The position numbers were made by a program, and so were the translations under genes. The notes beneath the pieces were generated by a model. The model made no database searches and was not told where the DNA came from. It saw only the letters and a program-made list of their open reading frames with translations. DNA of 64,000 nucleotides from Streptomyces sp. NBC_01244 (GTDB lineage: Bacteria > Actinomycetota > Actinomycetes > Streptomycetales > Streptomycetaceae): contig NZ_CP108488.1 in the NCBI RefSeq assembly GCF_035987325.1, positions 2,232,001-2,296,000 of the forward strand, in the 5' to 3' direction. Shown here piece after piece: positions 10,037-21,084 of this stretch (its first letter is position 1; the number at the start of each line of letters is the position of its first letter).

Positions 10037-10831
10037 TTAGAGGGGGGTGACGTACGCGCCGGAGATGCCGCCGTCGACCAGGAAGTCGGTGGCGTTGATG
10101 AAGGAGGAGTCGTCGCTCGCGAGGAAGGCGACGGCGGCGGCGATCTCGGTGGGCTCGGCGAACCGGCCCAGCGGGATGTGCACGATCCGGCGGGCGGCGC
10201 GCTCCGGGTCCTTGGCGAACAGCTCCTGCAGGAGCGGGGTGTTGACGGGCCCCGGGCAGAGCGCGTTGACGCGGATGCCCTCGCGGGCGAACTGCACGCC
10301 GAGCTCGCGGGACATGGCGAGCACGCCGCCCTTGGAGGCGGTGTAGGAGATCTGCGAGGTGGCGGCTCCCATCCGGGCCACGAAGGAGGCGGTGTTGATG
10401 ATGGAGCCCCGGCCCTGGCGCTGCATGTAGGGCAGGGCGGCCTTGCAGCAGAGGTAGACGGAGGTGAGGTTGACGTCCTGGACCCGCTTCCAGGCCTCCA
10501 GGCCCGTGGTGAGGATCGAGTCGTCGTCCGGGGGCGAGATGCCGGCGTTGTTGAAGGCGATGTCCACGGAGCCGTAGGTGTCGAAGGCGGTCTTGAACAG
10601 CGCCTCGACCTCCTCCGGGCTGGTGACGTCGACCTTGACGAAGGTGCCGCCGACCTCCTCGGCCGCGGCCTTGCCCGCGGTCTCGTCGATGTCGCCGCAG
10701 ACGACGTTGGCGCCTTCGGAGGCCAGTCGGCGGGCCGTGGCGAGGCCGATGCCGCTGCCGGCTCCGGTGATGACGGCGGTACGGCCGACCAGACGGCGGC
10801 AGACGATCTCTTCGGTGGGCTCGATGCTCAT
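10037..10831 (-). CDS. Short-chain dehydrogenase/reductase (candidate gamma-glutamylethanolamide dehydrogenase)
   Basis: 264 residues, classical SDR: NAD(P)-binding TGAGSGIG (about 22-29), NNAG (about 91-94), active-site Ser near 142 and YTASK (about 157-161). An acidic residue (GDID) after beta-2 favours NAD. It ends a three-gene minus-strand operon with aldehyde dehydrogenase (5-nt gap) and a glutamine-synthetase-like enzyme. In the gamma-glutamyl route proposed for ethanolamine, an alcohol dehydrogenase must oxidise gamma-glutamylethanolamide to the aldehyde; this gene is the best candidate. The substrate is inferred from context only. Confidence 0.88.
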   Translation of the reverse strand: MSIEPTEEIVCRRLVGRTAVITGAGSGIGLATARRLASEGANVVCGDIDETAGKAAAEEVGGTFVKVDVTSPEEVEALFKTAFDTYGSVDIAFNNAGISPPDDDSILTTGLEAWKRVQDVNLTSVYLCCKAALPYMQRQGRGSIINTASFVARMGAATSQISYTASKGGVLAMSRELGVQFAREGIRVNALCPGPVNTPLLQELFAKDPERAARRIVHIPLGRFAEPTEIAAAVAFLASDDSSFINATDFLVDGGISGAYVTPL

Positions 10832-10836
10832 GTTCT

Positions 10837-12201
10837 TCAGGCCTCCGTGCTGATGAAGACGTTCTTGGTCTCGGTGAATGCGGTGAGGGAGTCGGGTCCG
10901 AGCTCGCGCCCGAGTCCGGACTGCTTGTAGCCGCCGAAGGGGGTCCAGTAGCGGACGCTGCTGTGGGAGTTGACGGACAGGTTGCCCGCGGCGACGGCGC
11001 GCGAGACGCGCAGCGCGCGGCCCACGTCACGGGTCCACAGGGAGCCGGCGAGGCCGTAGTCGGTGGCGTTGGCCAGGCGCACGGCGTCCTCCTCGTCCTC
11101 GAAGGGCAGGACGACGGCGACCGGTCCGAAGACCTCCTCGGTGGCCACGGCGGCGGTGGGGTCGACGCCGGTGACGAGGGTCGGGGGGTACCAGAAGCCG
11201 GGGCCCTCGGGGGCGGTGCCGCGGACCACGGTGAGGTCGTCGGTGACGTAGGACCGTACGCGGTCCAACTGAGCCCGCGAGATCAGCGGCCCCAGCTGCG
11301 TGTTCTCGTCGTACGGGTCCCCGACGACCACCTTCTCGACGGCGGGGACGAGCAGTTCCATGAACCGGTCGTACGCGGAGCGCTGTACGAGGATCCGCGT
11401 ACGGGCGCAGCAGTCCTGCCCGGTGTTGTCCAGGAAGGACATCGGGGCCGCGGCCGCCGCGGCTTCCAGGTCCGCGTCGGCGAAGACGATGTTGGGGTTC
11501 TTGCCGCCGAGTTCGAGGGTGAGGCGCTTCACCCGGTCGGCGCACTTGGCCATGATCCGCTTGCCGGTCCGGGTGGAACCGGTGAACACGATCTTGGCCA
11601 CTCCGGGGTGCTCGACGAGGGCGTCGCCCGCCACCTCGCCCCGGCCGGGCAGCACCTGGAACAGGTGCTCGGGGAGTCCGGCCTCCAGGGCGAGCTCGGC
11701 GAGGCGCAGGGCGGTGAGCGGGGTGGTCTCGGCGGGCTTGAGGATGACCGCGTTGCCGGCGGCCAGCGCCGGGGCCAGGCCCCAGGCGGCGATCGGCATG
11801 GGGAAGTTCCACGGCGCGATCACGCCGATGACGCCGAGGGGTTCGAGGAAGGTGACGTCGATGCCGCCGGCGACGGGGATCTGGCGGCCGGAGAGCCGTT
11901 CCACTCCCCCGGCGGCGAAGTCGAGCACGTCACGGACGTTGCCGGCTTCCCAGCGGGCGTTGCCGAGGGTGTGGCCCGCTTCCCGGACCTCCAGCTGCGC
12001 CAGTTCCTCGATGTGCCCGTCGACGACCGAGGCGAAGCGGCGCAGCAGCCTGGCCCGGTCGCCGGGGGCGGCGGCCGCCCAGGCCCGCTGGGCCGCGGTG
12101 GCCCGTACGACGGCGGCGTCGACGTCGTCCCGTGTGGCGGCCGGGACGACGGCGACGAGTTCCTCGGTGGCCGGATTCAAGACTTCCAGCGCATCGGACA
12201 C
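10837..12201 (-). CDS. NAD(P)-dependent aldehyde dehydrogenase (candidate gamma-glutamyl-aldehyde dehydrogenase)
   Basis: 454 residues, slightly short but complete ALDH. Visible motifs: APWNFP (about 130), FTGSTRTGKRIM (cofactor), catalytic Glu in LELGGKNPNIVF and catalytic Cys in NTGQDCCARTRI, plus the C-terminal PFGGYKQSG. It oxidises an aldehyde to an acid. Close to the SDR gene (5 nt) and in the same direction as the GS-like gene 147 bp upstream, whose spacer holds short G-rich repeats. Within the cluster it would convert a gamma-glutamyl aldehyde to gamma-glutamylglycine (ethanolamine route) or gamma-glutamyl-GABA (putrescine route). Confidence 0.92.
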   Translation of the reverse strand: MSDALEVLNPATEELVAVVPAATRDDVDAAVVRATAAQRAWAAAAPGDRARLLRRFASVVDGHIEELAQLEVREAGHTLGNARWEAGNVRDVLDFAAGGVERLSGRQIPVAGGIDVTFLEPLGVIGVIAPWNFPMPIAAWGLAPALAAGNAVILKPAETTPLTALRLAELALEAGLPEHLFQVLPGRGEVAGDALVEHPGVAKIVFTGSTRTGKRIMAKCADRVKRLTLELGGKNPNIVFADADLEAAAAAAPMSFLDNTGQDCCARTRILVQRSAYDRFMELLVPAVEKVVVGDPYDENTQLGPLISRAQLDRVRSYVTDDLTVVRGTAPEGPGFWYPPTLVTGVDPTAAVATEEVFGPVAVVLPFEDEEDAVRLANATDYGLAGSLWTRDVGRALRVSRAVAAGNLSVNSHSSVRYWTPFGGYKQSGLGRELGPDSLTAFTETKNVFISTEA

Positions 12202-12348
12202 GTGGTGGCCTTTCAGACGTTCGGGTGCGGTGGGTGCGGTGGGTCCGGTAGCGCGGTGCCGCGGGACGGCGGGTGCCGGGTGCCGGGCGCCGGGGCGGTC
12301 GGGTGCGGGACGGTCGGGTGCGAGACGGTCCCGGCCCCGGCCCCGGGC

Positions 12349-13728
12349 CTAGAGGCGTTCGAAGGACCGGCGCAGTTCCCAGTCGGTCACGGCGGAGTCG
12401 TACGCGTCCAGTTCGACGCGGGCCATGTTCCGGTAGTGGGCGACGACCTCGGGGCCGAAGGCGGCCTTGGCGATCTCGCTGTTCTCCCAGAGCTCGGCGG
12501 CCTCGCGCAAGGTGGTGGGAACGTGCGCGAAGTCGGCGGTGTAGGCGTTGCCCGCGCAGGCCTCGGGCAGCTCCAGCCGGTTCTCGATGCCGTAGATCCC
12601 GGCGGCGACCAGGCCGGCGACGGCGAGGTACGGATTGACGTCGCCGCCGGGCAGCCGGTTCTCGAAGCGCATGGAGGGGCCGTGGCCGACCACTCGGAGC
12701 GCGCAGGTCCGGTTGTCCACGCCCCAGGCGACGGCGGTCGGCGCGAAGGATCCCGGTCGGAAACGCTTGTAGGAGTTGATGTTGGGGGCGTAGAGAAGGG
12801 AGAAGTCGCGCAGCGCGGCGAGCTGGCCGGCCAGGAAGTGGCGCATCACGGGTGACATACCGCTGTGGTCGTGCGCGTCCGGGCCCTCGGCGGCCATCGC
12901 GCTGCGTCCGTCGGCGTCGTTGAGCGAGAGGTGGATGTGACAGGAGTTGCCCTCGCGCTCGTCGTACTTGGCCATGAAGGTGAGCGAGACGCCCTCCTGG
13001 GCGGCGATCTCCTTGGCTCCCGTCTTGTAGACGGAGTGCTGGTCACAGGTGGTCAGCGCCTCGTCGTAGCGGAAGACGATCTCGTGCTGGCCGAGGTTGC
13101 ACTCGCCCTTCGCCGACTCGACGACCAGACCGGCGGCCTGCATCTCGTTGCGGATGCGGCGCAGCAGGGGTTCGACGCGGCCGGTCCCGAGGATGGAGTA
13201 GTCGGTGTTGTACTGGTTGGCGGGGGTCAGACCGCGATAGTCGGAGTTCCAGGCCTGCTCGTAGGTGTCCAGGAAGACCATGAACTCCAGCTCGGTGCCC
13301 ACCATCGCGGTGTACCCGTGTTCGCCGAGGCGCTCGAGCTGGCGTCGCAGGATCTGCCGGGGCGCGGCGACCACGGGCGTGCCGTCGTTCCAGGCGAGGT
13401 CGGCGAGGACGAAGGCGCTGCCCGGGTTCCAGGGGATCCGGCGCAGGGTGGCGAGGTCGGGGTGCATGGCGAAGTCGCCGTAGCCCCGGTCCCAGGAGGA
13501 CATCTCGAATCCGTCGACGGTGTTCATGTCCGTGTCGACGGCGAGGAGGTAGTTGCAGCCCTCGGTGCCGTGCCGGAGGACCTCGTCGAGGAAGAACTGT
13601 GCGGCGAACCGCTTGCCCTGGAGGCGACCCTGCATGTCGGGGAAGGCCAGGACCACTGTGTCGATTTCACCGCTGGCGACGAGGGCGTGGAGCTCCTCGG
13701 GCGAAAGCGGCGGCTTGCGGTCTACCAC
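12349..13728 (-). CDS. Glutamine-synthetase-like gamma-glutamyl-amine ligase (GlnA4-like)
   Basis: 459 residues, full GS length. N-terminal beta-grasp (about 15-110) and C-terminal ATP-binding catalytic domain with metal/substrate residues in GTELEFMV, ESAKGECNLGQHEI, GNSCHIHLSL and SYKRFRPGSFAPTAVAWG. The adenylylation-site NLYDLP motif of GlnA is absent (the region reads ENRLELPEA), so it is not the housekeeping enzyme. GS-like ligases of this group attach glutamate to amines. With an ethanolamine-type permease, dehydrogenases and a gamma-glutamyl hydrolase alongside, it resembles the Streptomyces coelicolor gamma-glutamylethanolamide synthetase GlnA4. GTG start at 13728 behind AAGGAG. First gene of the operon. 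Confidence 0.9.
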   Translation of the reverse strand: MVDRKPPLSPEELHALVASGEIDTVVLAFPDMQGRLQGKRFAAQFFLDEVLRHGTEGCNYLLAVDTDMNTVDGFEMSSWDRGYGDFAMHPDLATLRRIPWNPGSAFVLADLAWNDGTPVVAAPRQILRRQLERLGEHGYTAMVGTELEFMVFLDTYEQAWNSDYRGLTPANQYNTDYSILGTGRVEPLLRRIRNEMQAAGLVVESAKGECNLGQHEIVFRYDEALTTCDQHSVYKTGAKEIAAQEGVSLTFMAKYDEREGNSCHIHLSLNDADGRSAMAAEGPDAHDHSGMSPVMRHFLAGQLAALRDFSLLYAPNINSYKRFRPGSFAPTAVAWGVDNRTCALRVVGHGPSMRFENRLPGGDVNPYLAVAGLVAAGIYGIENRLELPEACAGNAYTADFAHVPTTLREAAELWENSEIAKAAFGPEVVAHYRNMARVELDAYDSAVTDWELRRSFERL

Positions 13729-13805
13729 GGGATGATCTCCTTCGGTGAGCCGAGTAGGCCTAAGGTATTGAATAGAACCATTGCTTGGGAAGGGGAGGAG
13801 CCCAC
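13729..13805. promoter_or_regulatory. Divergent promoter region of GS operon and FadR-type regulator
   Basis: A 77-bp AT-richer spacer shared by two divergent units. It holds AAGGTATTGAATAGAACCA, with GGT and ACC arms ten bases apart, and the 9-mer AACCATTGC (13776-13784) that recurs before the permease gene. This is the natural place for the regulator's own operator. Confidence 0.5.
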
Positions 13806-14552
13806 ATGACCGATACGGCGAGCGAAGGCGACGCGGTCGCCCGGCTCAATCCCGTACTGCGACAGGTGCGGGCGGGCAACGGTTTCGAGGAGGCGCTGGA
13901 GCAGATCCTCCAGGTGGTCCGACTCGGACTGGTACCGGGCGGGGAACGGCTGCCGCCGGAACGCGAGTTGGCCGAGCGGATGGGAATCAGCCGGGTGACG
14001 CTCCGCGAGGTGCTGAAGGTGCTCCAGGACCAGGGCCTGGTGGAGGCCCGGCGCGGGCGGTACGGCGGAACGTTTGTGCTGCACCGCCCCGACACGCCGG
14101 CCGGGGGCACCGAGGAGGAGCTGCGGCGCCGGGTCGCGGGCGTGGACATCGAGGACGTCCTGCGCTTCCGCGAGGTCCTGGAGGTGGGGGCGGCCGGCCT
14201 GTGCGCCTCCCAGGGGCTGTCGGAGCGGGACACCGACCGGCTGCTCGGCGCGCTGACCGCCACCCACGACGCCCCGCTGCCCGACTACCGCCGCCAGGAC
14301 ACCCTCTTCCACCTCACCCTGTGCGAACTCGCCGGATCCGCCACCCTGACGGCCCAGTACGCGGCCGTCCGGGCCACCGTGAACGACCTGCTGGACTGCA
14401 TCCCGCTGCTCGTGCGCAACCTGGAGCACTCGCAGCAGCAGCACAGCACGCTGGTGGAGGCGGTGCTGGACCGGGACCCGCGCGCGGCGCGCGAGGTGAT
14501 GCGGGAGCACTGCTGCGGCACGGCGGCGCTGCTGCGGGGGTTCCTGACCTGA
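13806..14552 (+). CDS. FadR/GntR-family transcriptional regulator of the amine-utilisation cluster
   Basis: 248 residues. The GntR winged helix-turn-helix (about 22-90: LVPGGERLPPERELAERMG, SRVTLREVLKVLQDQGLVE) is followed by an FCD ligand domain (about 105-240) with helical segments and the metal-coordinating type residues D, H, H (RQDTLFHL, EHSQQQHSTLVEAV). ATG 13806 follows a strong GGGGAGGAG site. It diverges from the GS operon and precedes the permease, so it probably controls both. In S. coelicolor a regulator at this place has been linked to control of glnA4; I could not verify the match. Confidence 0.9.
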   Translation: MTDTASEGDAVARLNPVLRQVRAGNGFEEALEQILQVVRLGLVPGGERLPPERELAERMGISRVTLREVLKVLQDQGLVEARRGRYGGTFVLHRPDTPAGGTEEELRRRVAGVDIEDVLRFREVLEVGAAGLCASQGLSERDTDRLLGALTATHDAPLPDYRRQDTLFHLTLCELAGSATLTAQYAAVRATVNDLLDCIPLLVRNLEHSQQQHSTLVEAVLDRDPRAAREVMREHCCGTAALLRGFLT

Positions 14553-14581
14553 TCCGGACCCGCCCCGACCGAGAGGCATTC

Positions 14582-14597
14582 GTAACCGCTGTTTAAC
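14582..14597 (+). promoter_or_regulatory. GlnR-box-like site upstream of permease
   Basis: GTAAC-CGCTGT-TTAAC fits the actinobacterial GlnR box half-site pair (AC-N9-AC), 75-90 bp upstream of the permease ATG. GlnR controls nitrogen assimilation genes, consistent with an amine transporter. Confidence 0.5.
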
Positions 14598-14671
14598 GCA
14601 GGGGTCTTGCGCCCGCCACGCCCGAGCAGCAAAGGTACGCCCCACAACCATTGCCCTAGGCAGGAGCGCAC

Positions 14672-16144
<1,473 letters not shown>

Positions 16145-16178
16145 TCACCACCCACTGCCCCCTCCGGAGGAACCCCCC

Positions 16179-16877
16179 GTGCCCAGGCCGCTCATCGGCA
16201 TCACCACCTACGTCGAGCAGTCCACCCGCTACGGGGTGTGGGACGTCCCGACGGCCCTCGTCCCCAGCGGGTACTACCGGCTCGTCCAGGCCTCGGGCGG
16301 CACCGCCGTCCTGCTGCCGCCGGACGACCCGGAGGCGGCGGCGGAGGTGCTCCGCCGGGTGGACGGCCTGGTGGTGGCGGGCGGCCCGGACATGGACCCG
16401 GTCCAGTACGGAGCTCCGCGCGATCCCCGTACCGGACCGGCGGCGACCGTGCGCGACGCGTGGGAACTCTCCCTGATCCGGGCGGCCCTGGCCTCGGGCA
16501 TGCCCCTGCTCGGCGTCTGCCGTGGCATGCAGGCGCTGAACGTGGTCCTCGGCGGCACCCTGATCCAGCACATCGACGGCCACGTGGCGGGCCCGGGCGA
16601 GATCTCCTGGCACCCGGTCCGCCCGGTCCCCGGCACGCTGTACGCGGCGCTGGTCCCGGAGGAAGCGGAGGTCCCGACCTACCACCACCAGGCCGTGGAC
16701 CACCTGGGCCGGGGCCTGATCGCCTCCTCCCACGCCACCGACGGCACGGTGGAGTCCATCGAACTCCCCGCCCCCGCCCCCTGGACCCTGGGCGTCCAAT
16801 GGCACCCGGAACTGGACAAGGACACCCGAATCATGTCAGCCCTGATCGCAGCAGCCTCCACCCGAACCCACCCCTGA
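16179..16877 (+). CDS. Class-I glutamine-amidotransferase-fold gamma-glutamyl hydrolase (PuuD-like)
   Basis: 232 residues, soluble. Nucleophile Cys in LLGVCRGMQALNV (about 114), catalytic His/Glu in VQWHPELD (about 207), typical of the PuuD gamma-glutamyl-gamma-aminobutyrate hydrolase family. In a gamma-glutamylation pathway it releases glutamate from the oxidised product, giving glycine (from ethanolamine) or GABA (from putrescine). GTG 16179 follows CGGAGGAA. Third gene of the FadR-permease-hydrolase unit; downstream is a large repeat-filled spacer. Confidence 0.9.
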   Translation: MPRPLIGITTYVEQSTRYGVWDVPTALVPSGYYRLVQASGGTAVLLPPDDPEAAAEVLRRVDGLVVAGGPDMDPVQYGAPRDPRTGPAATVRDAWELSLIRAALASGMPLLGVCRGMQALNVVLGGTLIQHIDGHVAGPGEISWHPVRPVPGTLYAALVPEEAEVPTYHHQAVDHLGRGLIASSHATDGTVESIELPAPAPWTLGVQWHPELDKDTRIMSALIAAASTRTHP

Positions 16878-16943
16878 CCCCGGGCACCCGAGCCCCGAAC
16901 CTCCCCCACCACCAGGCCCACGCTCCCAGCCCGCCCAGCCCCG

Positions 16944-17145
16944 CACCCCTCCCAGCCCGCCCGGCGCTTGAGGGCCCTTTCCAGCCGTCCGGCGCTTGAG
17001 GACCGGGGTCCGGGGCGGAGCCCCGGGGGTCCGGGCGCAGCCCGACACCCCTCCCAGCCCGCCCGGCGCTTGAGGGCCCTTTCCAGCCGTCCGGCGCTTG
17101 AGGACCGGGGTCCGGGGCGGAGCCCCGGGGGTCGGGGCGCAGCCC
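16944..17145. repeat. 102-bp tandem repeat, two near-identical copies plus partial third
   Basis: The segment from CACCCCTCCCAGCCCGCC through the GGCGCTTGAG elements and the GGGGTCCGGGGCGGAG block recurs with an exact 102-bp offset, differing at a few bases. A degenerate third copy (GTCCGGCGTTTGAGGAC) begins near 17161. Each unit contains the GGCGCTTGAGG word twice. Confidence 0.9.
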
Positions 17146-17192
17146 GGCACCCCTCCAGCCCGTCCGGCGTTTGAGGACCCGGGGTCCGGGCA

Positions 17193-17336
17193 GCGCCCGG
17201 GGAACGGAGGAAGGGCGGGTAGGGGACTTCGCCCAGCAGGGCCACCCACCCGCCGCCCCGTACTCGGGGGTCCGGCCGCGGGGGCCGGGGCGGAGTCGTC
17301 CCCTACCCACCCTTCCACCGTTCCCCGGGGCTTCGC
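17193..17336. repeat. Long imperfect inverted repeat with ~70-nt loop
   Basis: The left arm (17193-17227, CCCGGGGAACGGAGGAAGGG...) is complementary to the right arm (17297-17336, ...CCCTTCCACCGTTCCCCGGG) with few mismatches. The arms could form a large cruciform or bidirectional termination structure between convergent genes. Confidence 0.75.
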
Positions 17337-17502
17337 CCCGGCCCCCGTGGGCGCAGAGCCCGCGCCAGACCCGCGCCAGACCCGCGCCGGGCCACCTCCG
17401 CGCCCGCGCAGCGTCGGCCCCGGGCCGCACCGGGCCCGCACCGGGCCATCCGCACGCCGGCGCGCCACATCAACACCCGGCGAGCGCCGCGTCAGCGCGA
17501 GG

Positions 17503-18444
17503 TCAGCGCCGCGTCAGCGAGAGCAGATCCCGCGCGGGCCCCGCAGGCCGCGCCCCCGCGGGCCACACCGCGCGGAGCTCCCGCTCCAGCCCCGCCCCGA
17601 GCACCGGCACGCACACCAGCCGCCGCCCCGCGAGCTCGTCCCCGACCGCCAGTTCCGACAGCACGCACGGCCCGGCCCCGCTCACCGCCGCCGCCTTCAC
17701 CGCGGTGGTGGAGGCCAGTTCCAGCAGCGGCTCCGCCAGCCCCCCGCACCCGGCCAGCGCCGCGTCCAGGACCTGCCGGGTCCCCGAGCCCCGCTCCCGC
17801 AGGATCAGCGGGGTCGCGGCCAGCTCCGCCGGCTCCACCCCGCGCGTGCGCCGGGCCCAGGGGTGCCCGGGGGCCACCGCCACCACGAGGCGGTCCTGCG
17901 CGATGACCACCGAGTCCAGTCCCTCCGGCACGCTCAGCCCCTCCACGAAGCCGAGGTCCGCCTCGTGCGCCAGTACCCGCTCCGCCACCACCGCCGAGTT
18001 CCCCGCGTGCAGGGACACCGCCGTGTCCGGCCGCTGCCCGCGCAGGGCGATCAGCCAGCCGGGGAGCAGGTACTCCGCGATGGTCATGCTGGCGGCGACC
18101 CGCAGCCGGGAGTCGCGGCGGCCCCGCAGCGCCTGCGCGCCCGCGTCGAAGGCCTCGGCCGCCTCCACGACCCGCCGGGCCCAGTCGGTGACCAGCGCAC
18201 CCTCCGGGGTCAGCGTCGACCCGCGGGGGGAGCGGTCCACGAGCGCGACCCCGAGCCGGGTCTCCATCGCCCGGATGCGGCTGCTGGCGGCGGGCTGGGT
18301 GATCCCGAGCCGCCGTGCGGCGGCGCTCAGACTGCCCACGCGCGCGACCGCGAGCAGCAGTTCCATGGCCCCCAGGTCGGGGACCCGGTGCGCCAGGGGA
18401 ACCTGCCCCTCGACCCACTCCTCATGACCGTACCCATTACCCAT
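17503..18444 (-). CDS. LysR-family transcriptional regulator
   Basis: 313 residues. The winged HTH (about 26-85) reads MELLLAVARVGSLSAAARRLGITQPAASSRIRAME; the effector domain follows, with TPLILRERGSGTRQVLD, resembling the CysL/CbbR branch. The start at 18444 may be too far upstream: MELLLAVARV is where family similarity begins, but the extra 25 residues are in frame and the ATG at 18444 is preceded by CATAAACTGAAG promoter-like DNA. It diverges from a TDT transporter gene 70 bp away, the classical arrangement of a LysR regulator and its target. Confidence 0.88.
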   Translation of the reverse strand: MGNGYGHEEWVEGQVPLAHRVPDLGAMELLLAVARVGSLSAAARRLGITQPAASSRIRAMETRLGVALVDRSPRGSTLTPEGALVTDWARRVVEAAEAFDAGAQALRGRRDSRLRVAASMTIAEYLLPGWLIALRGQRPDTAVSLHAGNSAVVAERVLAHEADLGFVEGLSVPEGLDSVVIAQDRLVVAVAPGHPWARRTRGVEPAELAATPLILRERGSGTRQVLDAALAGCGGLAEPLLELASTTAVKAAAVSGAGPCVLSELAVGDELAGRRLVCVPVLGAGLERELRAVWPAGARPAGPARDLLSLTRR

Positions 18445-18446
18445 AA

Positions 18447-18471
18447 CTTCAGTTTATGCCCTCATAGGAAG
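18447..18471. promoter_or_regulatory. LysR operator-like dyad
   Basis: CTTC-N5-TATG and CATA-N1-GAAG-type arms form an interrupted inverted repeat containing a T-N11-A core. It is located in the short spacer between the LysR gene and the transporter gene. Confidence 0.4.
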
Positions 18472-18514
18472 AGACCCTCTGCCGTCCGGCCCCGCCCGGC
18501 GGGACGCTGGACCC

Positions 18515-19647
<1,133 letters not shown>

Positions 19648-19651
<4 letters not shown>

Positions 19652-20367
19652 AGCGAGGCCCGCAGGGCCGCGGCCAAGGTCTCCGGGGCCTCGGCGAGCG
19701 AGGGCCCGTACCAGGTCAGGTGACGGCCGTCGACGAACGCGGCCGGGATACCGGGGAAGGCCTCGGGCCCGTCCCCGGCGGTGAAGCGGTACGGCTCGTC
19801 GGGGAACACCACGAGCTCGCAGCCGGCGGCGGCGAGCTCGGCCGCCGGGATCCTCGGGTACCGCTCCGCATGCCCGGCGTAGGCGTTGCGCACGCCGAGG
19901 CGGGCCAGCAGGTCTCCCGCGAAGGTGTCACGGCCCAGCACCATCCAGGGCCGGCGCCAGACCGGCACGAAGGCCGTCCGCGGCTCCCCGGCGGGCTCCA
20001 CCCGCGCCCACGCAGCCTCCGCGTCCGCGAGCCACCGGGGCCGCTCCAGTCCCATGGCCCCCACCAGCACCCGGTCCAGTTCGCGGAACGCCTGCGGCAG
20101 GTCCCGTACCTCGGTGACCAGCACCTCCAGCCCGGCCGCCCGCAGCGCCGCCAGGTCGGGAGCCCGGTTCTCCTCCTCGTTGGCGAGGACCAGATCCGGG
20201 CGCAGCTCCGCGATCGCCCGTACGTCGGGGTTCTTCGTCCCCCCGATGCGCGCCGCACCCCCCAGGTCGGCGGGGTGCGTGCACCAGTCGGTCACCCCCA
20301 CCAGCGCCCCGGGCGCGCTCACGGCCACCGCCTCGGTCAGGGACGGCACCAGCGAAACGACCCTCAT
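19648..20367 (-). CDS. Helical-backbone metal receptor-like protein (BtuF/FecB fold) without signal peptide
   Basis: 239 residues beginning MRVVSLVPSLTEAVAV, the start of the BtuF/FecB periplasmic-binding fold (two lobes joined by a long helix), with RPDLVLANEEEN and RDLPQAFRELD segments. It lacks a signal peptide and lipobox, so unlike a transporter-binding protein it appears cytoplasmic. Members like this occur alone across actinobacteria; a cobinamide- or metal-related role is inferred from fold. It is four bases from the XRE-cupin regulator stop and so in the same operon. Confidence 0.82.
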
Positions 20368-20371
20368 CCGG

Positions 20372-21025
20372 TCAGTGTCCCGGGGAGGGCGGTTCGGAGG
20401 TCGCGTGGATGTGTTCGCCGACCGCGACGATCAGGATCCGGGTGTCCTCGGTGACGGCCCGCCAGCGGTGGCGCACCCCGCCGGACAGGAACAGCGCGTC
20501 GCCGTTCTCCAGCCGGTACGCCCGCCCCTCGGCCTCCACCTGGCAGGCGCCCGAGACCACGTACATCAGCTCGTCGTTGCGGTGCTGGTACTCGCGGCCC
20601 GCGTCCTGGTCCCCGGTGAACTCCAGCGCGTGCAGCTGGTGGTGCCCGCGCACGAGGGGCCGTACGCCCGGGACGGGGGTCAGCGCGGAATCGTCGCCGG
20701 CCCGTACGAGGTCCACGGTGCGCGCGGTGTCGGAGGCGGCCAGCAGATCGACGGCCGTGGTCTCCAGCGCGTCGGCGACCCGCTCGAGGGACCGCATGCT
20801 GGGCCGGGCCCGCTCGTTCTCTATCTGGCTCAGGAAGGGAACCGACAGTCCGCTGCGCGCGGACACGGCGGCGAGGGTGAGGTGCAGGGCCCGGCGTCTC
20901 TTGCGCACGGCCACGCCCACCCTGAGCGGTTCCTTGGAATCCTTGTCCCGGTCCCGCTCCTTGTCGTCCGCGCCGGTCGTCGCTCCGCGTCCGTTCTTCC
21001 CGTCGGTGCCGTCCCTGTCGTCCAT
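20372..21025 (-). CDS. XRE-family regulator with C-terminal cupin domain
   Basis: 217 residues from the ATG at 21025. After a charged 35-residue leader comes an XRE HTH (about 40-95: LRVGVAVRKRRRALHLTLAAVSARSGLSVPFLSQIENERARPS), then a cupin_2 domain (about 140-210) with HRNDELMYVVSGACQVEAEG and ENGDALFLSGGVRHRW. Such regulators often sense amino acids, polyamines or osmolytes. The frame is open upstream to 21109; ATG 21025 has GGGGAGGG at acceptable distance. First gene of a two-gene operon with the metal-receptor-like gene; overlapping palindromes lie upstream. Confidence 0.88.
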   Translation of the reverse strand: MDDRDGTDGKNGRGATTGADDKERDRDKDSKEPLRVGVAVRKRRRALHLTLAAVSARSGLSVPFLSQIENERARPSMRSLERVADALETTAVDLLAASDTARTVDLVRAGDDSALTPVPGVRPLVRGHHQLHALEFTGDQDAGREYQHRNDELMYVVSGACQVEAEGRAYRLENGDALFLSGGVRHRWRAVTEDTRILIVAVGEHIHATSEPPSPGH

Positions 21026-21084
21026 GGCGGGGCTGCCCTCCCCTTGTTCCGGGTGGTCCGGTCCATCGCACATCGCACATCGGT

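Larger units (their letters stand above)
16878..17502. other. 625-bp gene-free, repeat-rich spacer between convergent genes
   Basis: No credible gene. It separates the hydrolase (plus) from the LysR gene (minus) and consists mostly of the tandem and inverted repeats annotated within it. The GGCGCTTGAGG word in it is a common Streptomyces intergenic repeat. Confidence 0.8.

Noticed and set aside
12202..12348. Small gene in the GS-ALDH spacer
   Set aside because: Only G-rich short repeats; no start with ribosome site or stable frame.
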